64,000 bases of DNA from Asterias amurensis (taxonomy: Eukaryota > Echinodermata > Asteroidea > Forcipulatida > Asteriidae): contig NC_092654.1 of the NCBI RefSeq assembly GCF_032118995.1, forward strand, positions 1,302,001 through 1,366,000. Reading direction: 5' to 3'. A model generated the notes under the pieces. That model was not told the DNA's origin and searched no databases. It worked only from the letters and a program-made list of their open reading frames with translations. Both the position numbers and the translations under genes were made by a program. This document shows, one piece after another, positions 1-12,551 of this stretch (position 1 is its first letter; each line of letters opens with the position of its first letter).

Positions 1-213
1 ATACCCACATTTTCCTCTTTTTTTTTCTTTATACAACCAATGTCCTGATACGATGGACTCCGGGGGTTGTCGGCAATATAACTAAACTTACCCCTCTTTT
101 AATATTGTTCTATTTGATTGAATGTTTTATGATGTACAAAGCTGAATGAGAGCGGAATAAAAATTCCCCTCTTTAACTTCCACTTTGTTTTCAGAAACTT
201 GAAGATTAATACC

Positions 214-427
214 AAAGATTATAGAGCGCCGCAAGGCGCAAGATGAGGAACTAAAGCTTGGCGCCATTTCAGCAAGTAAATGTTTTGTTTCCCATTGATA
301 GGAACGGTCATTGTCTGCACTGATCTATTGTTGTATCAAAAGAGTTACTTGCCGAAATGGCATCCAGTGGGATTTCACATTTCAGCGGCAGTTCCGCATC
401 TTGCGCCTTCGGCGCTCTATAATCTTC
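214..427. mobile_element. 214-bp MITE with 10-bp target duplication
   Basis: The two ends are inverted copies: the left end starts AAAGATTATAGAGCGCCG and the right end finishes CGGCGCTCTATAATCTTC, and further inverted similarity continues inward. The element is flanked on both sides by the 10-bp direct repeat GATTAATACC (204-213 and 428-437). A 9-11 bp target duplication with long terminal inverted repeats is typical of Mutator-like elements, so a non-autonomous MULE-type MITE is the best fit. It has no coding capacity. Confidence 0.7.
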
Positions 428-1112
428 GATTAATACCCATACAAAGACTATAACTTAATTATCCATGAAACCACGAGAGGGCGCTAGCACCTCTTTACGG
501 TCTCTTGTTAGATACGGTAGTACGGGATTCTGATATTTTGTATAAAACTACAACAAAATTTTTAGCACATTGTTTTCGTGAAAAATACAAATCTAAATTT
601 TGGGGTCAAATCAGCCAAAAAAGGAGTCTTCTTTAATACATTGTCCTGTTAAAAAGTGTTTTCTAAACAAAATGTGTCCTTCAACAAGATTTGTTTTCTC
701 AATGTTATATGTTGCGCCTATCACAAAGACTTACGAGACACATAATGGTTCCAGAGTTTTTCTGACTCACTGGCTCAAGGCCCACGAACTGCTTGAGGGA
801 ATTATCTTGGATATTGGTTGCGCGAGTTGCTAAATTAATCAAGAAAGTTGTTATAAACATAAAGGTTTATTTTTAAAGAATTGCATTTGTAGTAAATAAA
901 TAAACCGGTCAATAGGGAATGGATTAGACATTCATCTTTTTCACGAGACCCTACTTCACGTAGTGGTCACAATGGAAACCGCCCTCTATCTAGAAAAAAG
1001 TAGTATCCCGCCCATTTTATGAATATTAAAAAACTATCATGAGTTGTAGTCGAAATTTGCAGCTTTGAAGGCGTGACAAACATCTCCCTCATGAATAATG
1101 CATACTTTTACT

Positions 1113-1120
1113 CGACGTGG
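1113..1120 (+). promoter_or_regulatory. Possible UPR/XBP1-type ACGT element upstream of DNAJB11
   Basis: CGACGTGG lies about 150 bp before the DNAJB11 start codon and differs at one base from the metazoan UPR element TGACGTGG. Vertebrate DNAJB11 is induced by ER stress, so such a site would make sense here. An 8-bp match can easily occur by chance, and no full ERSE (CCAAT-N9-CCACG) is present nearby. Confidence 0.25.
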
Positions 1121-1269
1121 AACTTCCAGGAAGGCTTGTGAAAATTTATTGGAGTAAATAATGTACAACAAGTGTATCACTTACTTTAGTATGGTGCTCT
1201 ATTTATGGCAGCTGTTTTCCGATGCTGAGGCGACAAGGAACCAAACACCGGTAAATTAAATTTCCGAAC

Positions 1270-4200
1270 ATGGCGAATTCACTATGCAGTGTGTGTATTA
1301 TTATCCTACACATTTGCTTAACTGTACTCGCAGGGTAAGTTTTTTTCACAAATTTCTTTACAATAAATGATAGTTGAAGATATACTCATTAATATGTGCG
1401 AGTTTTAGACGCTTTGGTGTAAATGTTGTACCGTTTTTACTCATTTTAGTAGGACTATCAAAACATGAATGTTTTTTTTAACGTTGACGGTTGAGTACAC
1501 TGCCAATGCCATAAGGTTTATCGAGATTCAGAACCGCAATGCCTTGTGGGAAGGCATATGGGGCAGTTTGATATGCGATGTAGTTGTCATGCACGACTCG
1601 CGCTAGTTGCGATAATCGTAACCCTCCTCCCGACGGCCGCCCAGGCCGGAGGGTTACGAGACTCGTTCGAGCGTAAACGGTTGATCTGGTCCAACACGTA
1701 CAATTTGGACAGCTAGTCACCAGATTTGCCCCATTTTTACCACTTTTAAAAATCATGACACAAATTCTGAGGGTACTACCTTAATCCGCAATGTCTAATG
1801 CAGCCTGCCATAATACTCAAAACACCATTGAGGAAATATTTCGAAGAAAAATGGACAAAAACTTACCAGAATCGGAGCGAATTCACAGGTTCAAATGTCG
1901 AACCTGCGTGGGGCGGAGCTTCGGCTGTATGTGTGGGATGTGTGGTTCAAAAGGTCGTGGCAGTGCGTGGGGTGCGTTGTGTAGCCCGGCAACTGTGCAC
2001 ATAATATGTGCGGTCCGAGGCTATTCCCGCTTGCGGACTCACATCACTACACGGGCGGACGGGATGTTATACTCATCAGCAACAACACAGTACACGTGTA
2101 TGTACATTACATGGTGTACAGTACTGTGGTGCATATCATGTACATGTACAGTGCATTGTCCTATTTTATATACGGGCCCTGATGACATGTCTTTTGATTT
2201 CCTTTTTTTTTTTCATCAATTATTTATTCGTTTGTCCAGTTCCATTTGTAATCTTTTTGGATTTTATATAGTGTCTTTTTTTATTTAAGAAAGTGTTGTG
2301 AATACACCATGAACAGACCGATTGCGATACCAATGTTTACGTATGATCACGTGACCTACATGCCTTTCGATTTCATAATTGTTTTTATCATTTGTATTTT
2401 CATTAATATTTCTGCTTCGTTTGTCCAGTTCAATTTGTTCTTTTTGTAATTTATATAGTGCCCCTTTTTTATATAATATTTTTTAAAGAAAGTGTTGTGA
2501 ACTGCCTGTTTGTTTATTTCTAATCGAGGCCTACTTTTGTAAATGTAAAGCGCCGTGAGCACGTGAGTAATAATAATACAATGTAAAAAGTACATCGGAA
2601 GAATAAATAAGGAATAGTAAACTTGCGGCAAGAACCGTAAGCCGACGCCATGGTTTCGAAATAAGGACCTCTAAGTTTCTGTGCTCGCTTTACTTTTAAA
2701 AAAGCTTCCTCGCTCTATGTCTATAGATATGAAAATGACCCGCTAAAACAATTGTATTATACAATCTTGTATTTTAAACTTATCTGTGTATATTTATGAC
2801 ATTTTTAAAGTCTGTGCTTGATCTCCGACAAGCTTATTTTTTTCTTGAGTGATTTCGTTTGACCATCCCAGGTACATGTATTGGGGTTGTGATCGAGTGC
2901 GTTGTAGAAGCTCTGTTTATTTAGGGCATTTAAAATATCGTTAAACGTCTACCAACCTAAGGTTGTTTTAATCAGTTTGGAGCCACTATAAACAACTAAA
3001 TTTACATGCAATGATATGCAAGCAAGTATGTAGCAAAACGAAATCACAGCTATTGTTCCAGTCACTGCAGCATGGTTACCGAAAATTAAAATGGAAGCGG
3101 CATATGACAAGTTAAAAAAACAGTATCCCTTGACCCCTACTATCCTTTAAAAAAATAATATTAATGTGTGCATAACACCGTTGAATAAATATATAGAATT
3201 CTGGCTTTCCTTCCCTCCTTAGTTTTTGAAATAATCTTCCAATAGGGAATGTGCGACCGGCCTTACGGATAATGTATTTTTGTCGCAAATAACAGGATAC
3301 GCGATGTTGTCCAAAACCCTGGCCGTGGTGTAAAAACAATTCCGCCCGCTTATTGTTAGTTGTACAACGAAGATAATTAATACTGGTAGGACACTTATTT
3401 CGCGCACAGTCCCCTGTGCTCAAGGCGCTTTACAAAATAGGCCTAAATTATAAATAGTGAACCAATAATATAGACCAATTGCGCGCAACGTCACGTGACC
3501 TGTAAGAAAGTGTAATTTCTTAAAATCACTGAAGAATATTCAGGGCTTTGTAACATGCGACCTTACCGCGGTGGCTGAACAGTAATGGGTAAACACATTT
3601 TTCCACCAAACTAGGAAATGTTCACACGGTGTCAAGTGTTACCCTCATTGTAAAGAATTTGCTGCCAATACTTTCAATAAAATTCCTCTCCCGAAAAAGC
3701 TGCCAATCCCTTTATTTTAATCCTCATTTTTATTTTTTTTTTTTAGAAGGGATAGCTTTCATCTAGAGTCGGACAACTTCGCTCACGGCACAGCCCGACT
3801 TCAGCTGTGCACAGCGCAAAATCTACGGCGCGTGAGCTTGCTCAAACATCAGTAGCTCACGTAGTTTATAATCTCAAAAGAAACCTATTTTTTAATAGAA
3901 TACTGGAAATATAGAACAGCAAGTGTGATTTAAATTTATGTTACAACATTCAACTTTACAAAAAGGGTTTCGTTTTTAGCTAGACAAAGTTATATACGGC
4001 CGATTTCTTGTCCATTGGTACGAGTCTTCCCATCCTCCCATGTCTTTGCTGTGTATCTGTCCTTTTCTTTGGGTACTGTAGGTCACGTGATCATACGTAA
4101 ACATTGGTATCGCAATCGGTCTGTTCATGGTGTATTCACAACACTTTCTTAAATAAAAAAAGACACTATATAAAATCCAAAAAGATCACAAATGGAACTG

Positions 4201-7200
4201 GACAAACGAATAAATAATTGATGAAAATACAGATGAAAAAAAAAAAGGAAATCAAAAGACATGTCATCAGGGCCCGTATATAAAATAGGACAATGCACTG
4301 TACATGTACATGATATGCACCACAGTACTGTACACCATGTATATGTACAATACACGTGTAACATCCCGTCCGCCCGTGTAGTGATGTGAGTCCGCAAGCG
4401 GGAATAGCCTCAGACCGCACATATGTGCACAGTTGCCGGCTACACAATGCACCCCACGCACTGCCACGACCTTTTGAACCACACATCCCACACATACAGC
4501 CGAAGCTCCGCCCCACGCAGGTTCGACATTTGAACCTGTGAATTCGCTCCGATTCTGGTAAGTTTTTGTCCATTTTTCTTCGAAATATTTCCTCAATGGT
4601 GTTTTGAGTATTATGGCAGGCTGCATTAGACATTGCGAATTAAGGTAGTACCCTCAGAATTTGTGTCATGATTTTTAAAAGTGGTAAAAATGGGGCAAAT
4701 CTGGTGACTAGCTGTCCAAATTGTACGTGTTGGACCAGATCAACCGTTTACGCTCGAACGAGTCTCGTAACCCTCCGGCCTGGGCGGCCGTCGGGAGGAG
4801 GGTTACGATTATCGCAACTAGACTCGCGCATGCATCGCTTATATCTTTGTGTGTGTTCACAGCGCCCTCTCTTGATATTTTGCTATTGGCGATACGTACG
4901 TAGTCGTATGTACATTACATGTACGGGTAATGACTAATGTACGCAGTTCATACTTCCTGCGAATCTGAATGCGATACGAATAATGACGTTACAAATTTGC
5001 AACGTCAACAAATATTTTGCAACTCCTGCGAAACATTCCCTGCGAAAACAGCCATGTGAATAGGCAGTTTCATCAAGTTGATTTTACGTGTACCAAAACA
5101 CACACACACACAGCCCCGAAAAAAAAGAACGAAATATATTAAATCATAATTCACATTTTGTACAACTAACAACTATGAGACTTGACAGCAGGCAGGAGCA
5201 TTCTCTCCTCGTGCTTACATTTTAAAAATACTTGAAATCGGATGAATAGTTTCGGAGATATTGTAAAAAAAAGAGAGCAACGACAAAAAACAGGGCTTGG
5301 CCTGCATGCAGCGCCCATTCGTTTGTGCATGACGTCAACTTTGAACCCCGTGGACAACGGATTTCGGAAATCTTCGGAAAGCGCCGAAGAAGCCCGAAGA
5401 CGTTTTTTTACGATGCGGGAGCACATGTTTACACAAAATGAGATAACGATTACATCATCGTGTAGCCGATAAAATTCCGCACATCGTACAGCTAGTCGCA
5501 TAGCTTTTACTATAAAAACCTATTTTTGTCGGCGTTTTCCATTTTTTGAATCAAAATTTCTTCCAGAGACAATCATCAAAATTGAATGCGACTTTGTCAG
5601 TGCTAATTCCCATACATTTAAGTTTAACTTGTGAAAATTTGGTGTAATTTGATTATGTTTTCTTCTCCCGCCGAAAGGTTTTGTTAGACCATTTCTTGCA
5701 AAGTTGTCCTAAATACGCACGATTATACATGTACGTCGTACTCGTACATCTTCGTGTTTCCGTGATGTGCCACCACAAGAGGGCGTGTGTTACAATAAGT
5801 TTGATAGGCCGGGGCTCTAATAATAGAAAGCTGGAAAGCTGCCTGATCTTGTTTCTTTGATAATTCCTACGTTCTGAATTGATAATAACAGACTGCTCAT
5901 CTTGAGTCAAAAGAAACTAGTATTGTTATATACTTTTAAAGGCCTATACTAATTGAAACGAAAGTTGAACAAACAAATTGATTGTATATTGGTTTTTAGA
6001 AATTGTCTTTGTAAATATAACAAAAATAATCAATGTATACCAATGCCTTCATCCTCAAGTTTTTTAAAGATTGTTCTAAATTTTTACTGTGTTAATGCTA
6101 CAATTTTAAATCAAAGGATCAACTGATCTTAAATTAAAGAAAACACCAGTCATAAACTCTTTAATTTTATTCCATTCTGGTTAATTTAATAATGCTATTT
6201 GTTGACATAATTAATAAAGAATATTCACACAAACACCTGCAAAACTTAAGACATATTCAATTTTTATAAGTAACAATTTCCCCTACGATGCCGCTTCTCA
6301 GTTTGATTCACAAAAATCACTTTTTGCCGTTCATAAAAAATCATACTAGCGCCTCAAAGCACAGTTTGTAAACCTCCTCATTGATAGAGGGCGCTCGCCT
6401 AGTGTGCGCCCTCTATTGCCATAGGCTGTGCATTAAACTTGGCCGTGGCCGATATGAAGAAAAACATAAGAATTGAACTTGAACACGGGTACGTTTTTTT
6501 CACGATCCACGCTCATTAAAAACGGTATATCTCTACAACCAAACATCCGATTTAAAAATTTTAAATTGATTTTTACTTCTAAGAATACACCTTAACATAC
6601 CACATCTTGTCAGAGAAAAAATCACCTGCATTAAATTTGACTGAAACAGCCTAATGTGAAGGAAGTGAACCTGACAAAAATCACTTTGCGTAACTATATG
6701 AGTGTGTGTATGTGCAAATTGTGTACATTGACCAGCATTCGCAGGCTCGCAATGGAGTCAATTTATAAGTTGTAATTGGATTGTTAGTATAGTTAGCCCG
6801 GGGAAAATAAAATTCATAATATGTGTATTTTTGATTTGTCTGTAATTCTGAACCATCAGGAGAGATTTCTACAAGATCCTTGGTGTACCCAAATCGGCAA
6901 CAAAGAACCAAATCAAGAAAGCATATCGTAAGTTGGCCATGCAGTATCATCCAGACAAGAATCCAGACAATGAAGAAGCGGAAGAGAAGTTCAAAGATTT
7001 AGGTGCAGCTTACGAGGTAAGAACATTTCATATGCATGTCAAGGCTGAGAAGTTATGAGCACCACTGGACTCCTTCATAGAGCTGCTAAAGCACAAAAGG
7101 TAGCTAAGCACAACAAAAGTATGCTTGCCAAAAATATGGTTACCAGCCAATATGCCATCTCGTATGTACAATTTGTGACTGGTATTCTAACCACTTTTGC

Positions 7201-10200
7201 TTAGCAGAAACTTTTTAAGCAATATTTTCTGCTTTTAAAGCAGCTCTATGAAATCAAGATCTGGTGTGTCACATCAGCAAATCATTGGTTTGAGTCTCGG
7301 TGTGTACACTTGTGTCCTTAAGCAAGACATTTCAGCCATTAATGCTATACTGATGTATTAGCTTACTCTATGAAATTGGGCCATGGTACTCTACAATGCA
7401 TGTTATAAACTACGAATTATGCAAACTATATTCCAAACCACACCATTTCACCAAGGTTTTTCTGGAAAATTATGCTAAGCTCAGTTCTGCATTGTCCATA
7501 TATGTGTTCATGTAGATCAACATTATGTATTTATGTATTGTATTCTAGTTCATTCATAAACGCCCACTCATTGAGCTGTTGTGGCCTTGGATGATTGGCC
7601 AGCAGTTTATCATATTCTTATGAATTATTCAAAAGGAGGCAGGGACTGACAAAGCAGTGGGCGGGGCTTAGTATTTAATGCAGTGTTAATTCATACATTT
7701 GTACATTGGTTGACATCCTGTACACAGTCCTTTGTGAAGGAAGTAAATAACTTTAGTAGGATGAATTATGATAATTTTGTGGTAGTTTTCTGTCAGGAAA
7801 TGTCAAAATTGAGCGGTCTTATTTGCAAAACACATTGAGATTTAAATAAAGCAATATTTCTGGTTGGGTTGAATTTACAAACTGAAAACATGAAACTCAT
7901 AGGTGCCCCTTATGATATGGACATTTTTCTGTGCCCTTTCATGAGCAAAGTTCAAGACATGAATGTATTGTAAAGCTAACATTTTTCTTAACAGCTGATG
8001 CAAATTATCACATATTTTTAATGATAATGATTGAAAATGATGATTTTGCTCAGGTTTTATCAGACGATGCCAAGAGGAAACAGTACGACAGACATGGTGA
8101 GGAAGGAGTGAAGGAACAAGGACATGGCGACCCATTCTCAAGGTATGTTAGTCTCCCCCCATCTGCATCAAATCTAGGACCAAAGCCACTTCCAGAAACT
8201 CCAATGGGGCCCAATTTCATGGCTTTGCTTTACCGTAAGTAAAGAAGCGGCACTTACGGAAGCAGGGAATTCCACACTTACATCAAGCGTATTTCTAGGG
8301 TTAGAAGGGAATTTTCGCTTGGCGCGTGCGTACCTCTTGTGACTAGGGATTCTAAGCTTACAGAGCAAAGTAAGTAAGAGAGAATGGTGATCATGAAGAA
8401 CAGTGTGTGTGTGACAACTGTTTTTTTTCTCTTTTCTTCACAATTTTGTTGCAGTTTTTTTGGTGATTTTGCTCATTTTGGCTTTGGAGGTCAGCAACGG
8501 AACCCCGAGACACCCCGAGGTGACGACATAACAATGGATCTACCTGTATCGCTAGAAGAACTTTATACTGGAAATTTTGTAGAGGTAAGTTTTCATGAAA
8601 GGATTTTGGGTTTGAACAAAGACAAATTTACTCGAGTGGGATTTGAACCAAATACCTCCGGATTAACGTGCCGGCGCACTAACAACTGAGATATCTAGCC
8701 ATATGTTGGCGGTGTCTCTAATTTGTAAATATCTTTGATTGGGGGTTCAGGTCAGAAGCCATATGACCGTTGCTGTCATTTAGCCAGGGATCACACCCAA
8801 TGTTGTTTTTGGGAGGCATTCTGCTAGTATTACATTGTAAACAGTGGTCCTTAAGTATTCAATCCCAATGTTTGTGTCAACTATGTAAAAGTTTTTATTT
8901 TTGTTTGCAGTGCACAATTTGAAACTTACCTTCCTTGTTTTTTTAGGCTGTAAGATATAAACCAGTGGCACATACGGCACCGGGTACCAGGAAGTGCAAC
9001 TGTAGGCAAGAGATGCGAACACATCAGTTGGGACCAGGGAGATTTCAGATGACGCAGCATGAAGTGTGTGACGAGTGTGCAAGAGTCAAGTAAGTCTCTA
9101 GTGGTTTATTTAAAATCTTTACAAAAACGTGGGATCCTGACTAGCACTGAGGATACCAGTGTAGAAAGGACGATTAAGAAATAAGTTTTAGATAGTATTA
9201 CTGTAAGTGTCTGTTAATAAAAGCAAGGATGTGAACTTAATTACTGTTGCTCGCAAGCCTGAGGAAACCTTGCGAAAATCCACCAAATTAAGGTGCTCAA
9301 GGCACACAAGATGGAATCCTCACACAGTAAAGGAAAATCAGATGAAGAACAATTAAACTGTTCTATTATGTAAGTCTTCATGGGCCAAAATTTTGAACTA
9401 AAATGGTTAAAAGCTGGAGTCGGACTTGTGTAGTAACCAAACTAAGATGGCAGCTGTAATGTTTTGTGTTTTTCTGAAGGTTGGTGAATGAAGAAAAGTT
9501 GCTCGAGATTGAGATTGAGCCTGGGATGAGGGACGGTCAGGACTATCCATTCTTGGCAGAAGGTAAACAAAAACTCCTCATAATTTAATTATTTTGTTTA
9601 TTTTTTATTTAGTAATTATGGTTGTGGGGCCAAGGATTCTCAGAAAAGCGAACTTAATCACTGTACTAGCCATGAACCCAATGGAGAGAAGACGAGGAAG
9701 GAAGTTTCAGTTTTAGATATAGGAGGAAAACCCTCAAAATGTATTCCTGAGCACACCCAGTCCATTTAGTGCGCCTGACAGGATTCAAACCTTTCTTTAA
9801 CTAATAATACTTTACTATTTTTTATTTATTTATTTATCAGGAGAGCCTCATATAGATGGTGAGCCTGGTGACCTCAGATTTAGAATTATTGCAGAAAAGT
9901 AAGTTTGCTAATCATTTTAATCCCCCCTAACAATTTCCAGCAAGTTACCCGACCATTTGAAACCATTCAACCGCATGGGTTTTGTAGGATGGCATAACTG
10001 TTCACATAATAACTGTGTCTATCTGTGTAGATGCATTCACTACATGGAATCATATAGTAGGCTGGATTAGTTTATCTTTTATTTAAAATCAGGGTGGATG
10101 ATATTAAACTGTCAGGTAGTGGGAGGGTTAATCTAATAGAATTATCTACGAGATAAACATATCTGGGCTCGATTACACAAGAGAAAAGACTTCTATTTCT

Positions 10201-11611
10201 ACATGGACAATAGAAAAGGCAGTATGGTGCACACACTTCAATACATTGTCATTACTGTTCTTGTAGCCTTAAGTGGCTATTTGAATTAGTCTTGTGTGAT
10301 TTATTTATATAAATTATTAAAACATAAAACTATAGTGAACCTTGTCTGTAATTTGTTTTCTTCCAGGCATAATCGTTTTGAACGTAGAGGTGATGATCTG
10401 TACACCAATATAACGATATCACTGGTAGACGCCTTAGCTGGTTTTACAATGGAGATTCCTCATCTAGATGGCCACAAGGTATTGACAAAATTGTTATTCA
10501 TTTATTCATTTATTCATTTATGTATGCTGTAATTCGCATAACTTGTATGACTTGTACACACTTATTTAAGCATAATAATAACAAGGGGATATGAAGTGTG
10601 GACCCGAGAACGAAAGAGGTCCACACAGTGTTGGAACTTGAAACACTCTGGAGTGACATTAGTGCATAGAATGTTTATGAAGTTTGTAAGAAACTACATA
10701 TTTGAAGCAAGTTCACAAGCAGAACTAGATTGAAGCGAACTTGGTGACTAAGTTTTCCATATGGGATTTGAGGCATTTCACGGTGAGGTATCAATATATA
10801 CTTGGTTCGGCTAACACCATGTGTGTCTAATTGCCAGGTAGATTCTGTTCTTTATAGAAACAAGTTTTTCATGCTCTTTTTTGAATGCTTGTATAATTCT
10901 TAAAGGTCAAAATCAGCCGAGAGAAGGTGACATGGCCCGGTGCTAAGATGCACAAACAGGGCGAGGGCATGCCTAATTATGACAACAACCACGTCAAAGG
11001 AATGCTCGTCATTACGTTCGATGTGGACTTTCCTAAAGGAGACTTTACTACAGAGGAAAAACAAAGTGAGTTTAAATGTTATTTACAGAGTTTGTTTTTG
11101 TCTGTTTAGATGATCTTCCTGTCAAGGGAACTCAGAAAACTCCCAGAAGGGGATACAAATGCCAAGTTGGCAACAGCTAATCTCTCTCATTCGAACATTG
11201 GTTTAACATCTAGACTATGCATTGCACACATCAATGCGTCTTGGTTTAGTGTACTAGGCTTAATTTCTAGTGGTCGAGTCATGTGGGTTCGAATCCTGGT
11301 CATGACACGTGTCCCTGAGCAAGACACTTAACTACAATTGCTTCTGTTCGTTCAGGGGCAAATGGGTACCTGTGAGGGCAGAGATGGCTCTTAGAGTACA
11401 AATCACAGTTGAGGTCATTATCAGATTGATTGAATCACAGATTTCTAGAAAATTATATGGTTTTTCCCCCTTTGTAAAGTTGTCATATACCAATTTATAT
11501 TACTGTACTTCTGATCACAATTCTTGTGTTCTTTTCTCCAACCCAGATATAAAAAATCTACTGAAGAAAGGAGCCAAGCCCAAAGTTTACAACGGTCTTC
11601 AAGGTTACTGA
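1270..11611 (+). CDS. DNAJB11: DnaJ homolog subfamily B member 11 (ERdj3), ER lumenal Hsp40
   Basis: Co-chaperone of BiP/HSPA5 in the ER lumen; it binds unfolded clients and stimulates BiP ATPase. Ten exons: 1270-1334, 6860-7016, 8054-8142, 8455-8584, 8947-9089, 9480-9562, 9841-9898, 10367-10478, 10906-11065, 11547-11611. They total 1062 nt, 353 aa (human protein 358). Exon 1 encodes a hydrophobic signal peptide ending in LTVLAG. The J domain follows from about residue 24, with the HPD tripeptide at 52-54. A Gly/Phe-rich stretch (about 105-120) leads into the substrate-binding part, which keeps the family's four cysteines (CNC at 164-166, CDEC at 188-191). The C terminus YNGLQGY matches the family and, as usual, has no KDEL signal. 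The start at 1270 is chosen because it gives the signal peptide and phase 2 into exon 2. Intron 1 (5.5 kb) carries a large foldback element. Confidence 0.97.
1603..2360 (+). repeat. Left arm of the foldback element
   Basis: Inverted copy of 4077-4821. It contains a Cys-rich open frame of 165 codons from 1791. The same frame occurs in the other arm but shifts after small indels, so it is probably not a protein gene. A diverged duplicate of the arm's inner end (near 2210-2310) follows at about 2380-2510, showing an internal tandem duplication. Confidence 0.85.
4077..4821 (-). repeat. Right arm of the foldback element
   Basis: Inverted copy of 1603-2360, slightly shorter because of small deletions around the CA-rich middle. 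The outermost 60 bp carry the GC-rich tip hairpin. A similar tip fragment occurs alone at 31371-31403 in TFIP11 intron 1. Confidence 0.85.
7073..7258. mobile_element. Copy of the AGCTGCTTAAGCAC short inverted-repeat family
   Basis: About 185 bp in DNAJB11 intron 2, beginning near CATAGAGCTGCTAAAGCAC and ending near GCAGCTCTATGAAATC. It belongs to the most frequent repeat family of the window; clear relatives are at 24527, 37147, 44756 and 46650. The shared core includes GGTTACCAGCCAA and TTTGCTTAGCAGAAA. A SINE-like stretch with a degenerate tRNA B box follows at about 7260-7350. Confidence 0.65.
8200..8392. mobile_element. MITE-like element with GGGCCCAATTTCATGGC end
   Basis: Lies in DNAJB11 intron 3. 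The left end GGGCCCAATTTCATGGC recurs, inverted, at 21945-21965 and 46230-46250, each beside motifs such as GTAAGCGCAGAA or AGTAAGTAGAGAATGG. No coding capacity. The exact right end is uncertain. Confidence 0.5.
8618..8800 (-). mobile_element. tRNA-derived SINE (family B), partial
   Basis: In DNAJB11 intron 4, minus orientation. The complement shows a degenerate tRNA region with anticodon-loop sequence CACGTTAAT and a B box (GGATTTGAACC is its complement), followed by the family body TATGTTGGCGGTGTC. Better preserved copies lie at 51826-52065 and 59875-60240. Confidence 0.65.
11240..11345 (+). mobile_element. tRNA-derived SINE fragment (family A)
   Basis: A B box GGGTTCGAATCC followed by GGTCATGACACGTGTCCCTG and AGCAAGACACTT lies in DNAJB11 intron 9, about 200 bp before the last exon. 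Related copies occur at about 13140-13250, 18190-18300 (reverse), 45270-45370 (reverse) and 53395-53640. Confidence 0.6.
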
Positions 11612-12545
11612 TGTGGGATTTTTTTTATTACCAAAAAGTTTCGTAGATTTATTGATTTGATTAACTTGTGTTAAAAAAAGACAGCCATCTTGATTTTGTT
11701 GTGAACAAACTCATATATAGTATATTGGAAGGCTTCGCACTGTGGGGTGAACAAGCTTTTTTTGGTTTACATGTATGCCATTGAAAATTTGTTCATCCGT
11801 TTCAAATCAATGTCTAACCACACTAAAGGTTAGTCAGGTTCCTTTATGAGCGAGTTGAGATTTAATGTTAACGATTGCCATTGTGTACACAATACAAAGA
11901 TGGCCGTACAGACCCCAGATTTCTACAGGAAGACACGGTTATTGCAGTATTATCAGGAATATTTTTTTTCTCTCAAAATATCTGTGATTATTACACAACT
12001 TTCCCAATATACATGTAAAGTTTCAGATGACTGTTTATTGTTCTGTATGTTTTAATGTTTCACAACAAAAGGTCATTTTGTATACAAGAATTTGTCCTTG
12101 TGCACTGTTTTTCGCGATCCGAAAAACACCAAGGTATTAAATTTAGGGTTGTTGAAAAAGGTATACAATAGTGCACAAGTCTTTGGTTGTCATTTTATGA
12201 AATATTTGTTAGGTTTGTATTGGCTTCACAGGGCAACTCTGCTTTAATGAAGACCAATGAAATGAACATTTGGTTTAAGACTGCACATGAAGTCATTTAA
12301 GTTCAAACTTTTTTGTAAATAGTGACGTTAATAAAGCAGCAAATTGGCTTCCACCAGAAAAATAAGAAATTAGTTTCACGCTATAAATTGCTTTTTTCCT
12401 GGAAGTGTAATGCCAAGTCCTTATCTCAAGTCCTTATGCGAGTGTTCATCTTCCCAACAATAGAAACAAAATCTGCTTCAACGTGCCTCACTTGCTTATT
12501 TGTTGTAAATGAAAAGACACCGGTAGTAATTTATAATGAAACATG

Positions 12546-12551
12546 AATAAA
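12546..12551 (+). other. Candidate poly(A) signal of DNAJB11
   Basis: AATAAA about 0.93 kb after the DNAJB11 stop codon. A second one lies at 12330-12335. Which is used cannot be told from sequence alone. Confidence 0.35.

Larger units (their letters stand above)
1..1269. other. Upstream flank of DNAJB11, no gene seen
   Basis: I find no exon with homology or convincing coding character here. The stretch holds a short inverted-repeat element (214-427) and the presumed promoter and 5' UTR of DNAJB11 just before the start codon at 1270. Short open frames, such as one at 600-833, look random. Confidence 0.6.
1603..4821. mobile_element. Foldback-type DNA element with ~750-bp inverted arms
   Basis: The left arm (1603-2360) and right arm (4077-4821) are inverted copies that look more than 95% identical by eye, differing mainly by a few small indels. 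Ends read CTAGTTGCGATAATCG and its complement. A perfect 7-bp direct repeat ACTCGCG flanks the unit (1596-1602 and 4822-4828), showing it inserted as a unit into DNAJB11 intron 1. Each arm tip contains its own hairpin (CGTAACCCTCC pairing with GGAGGGTTACG). The interior 2361-4076 has no transposase-like frame. Non-autonomous foldback element is the best call; the superfamily is not clear. Confidence 0.85.

Noticed and set aside
1791-2288. Cys-rich 165-codon frame, mirrored at 4166-4633
   Set aside because: It lies wholly inside the inverted arms, changes frame between arms after small indels, and has no recognised domain. Presence in both arms follows from the duplication and is not evidence of coding.
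5098-5114. Short CA repeat
   Set aside because: Too short and common to be informative.
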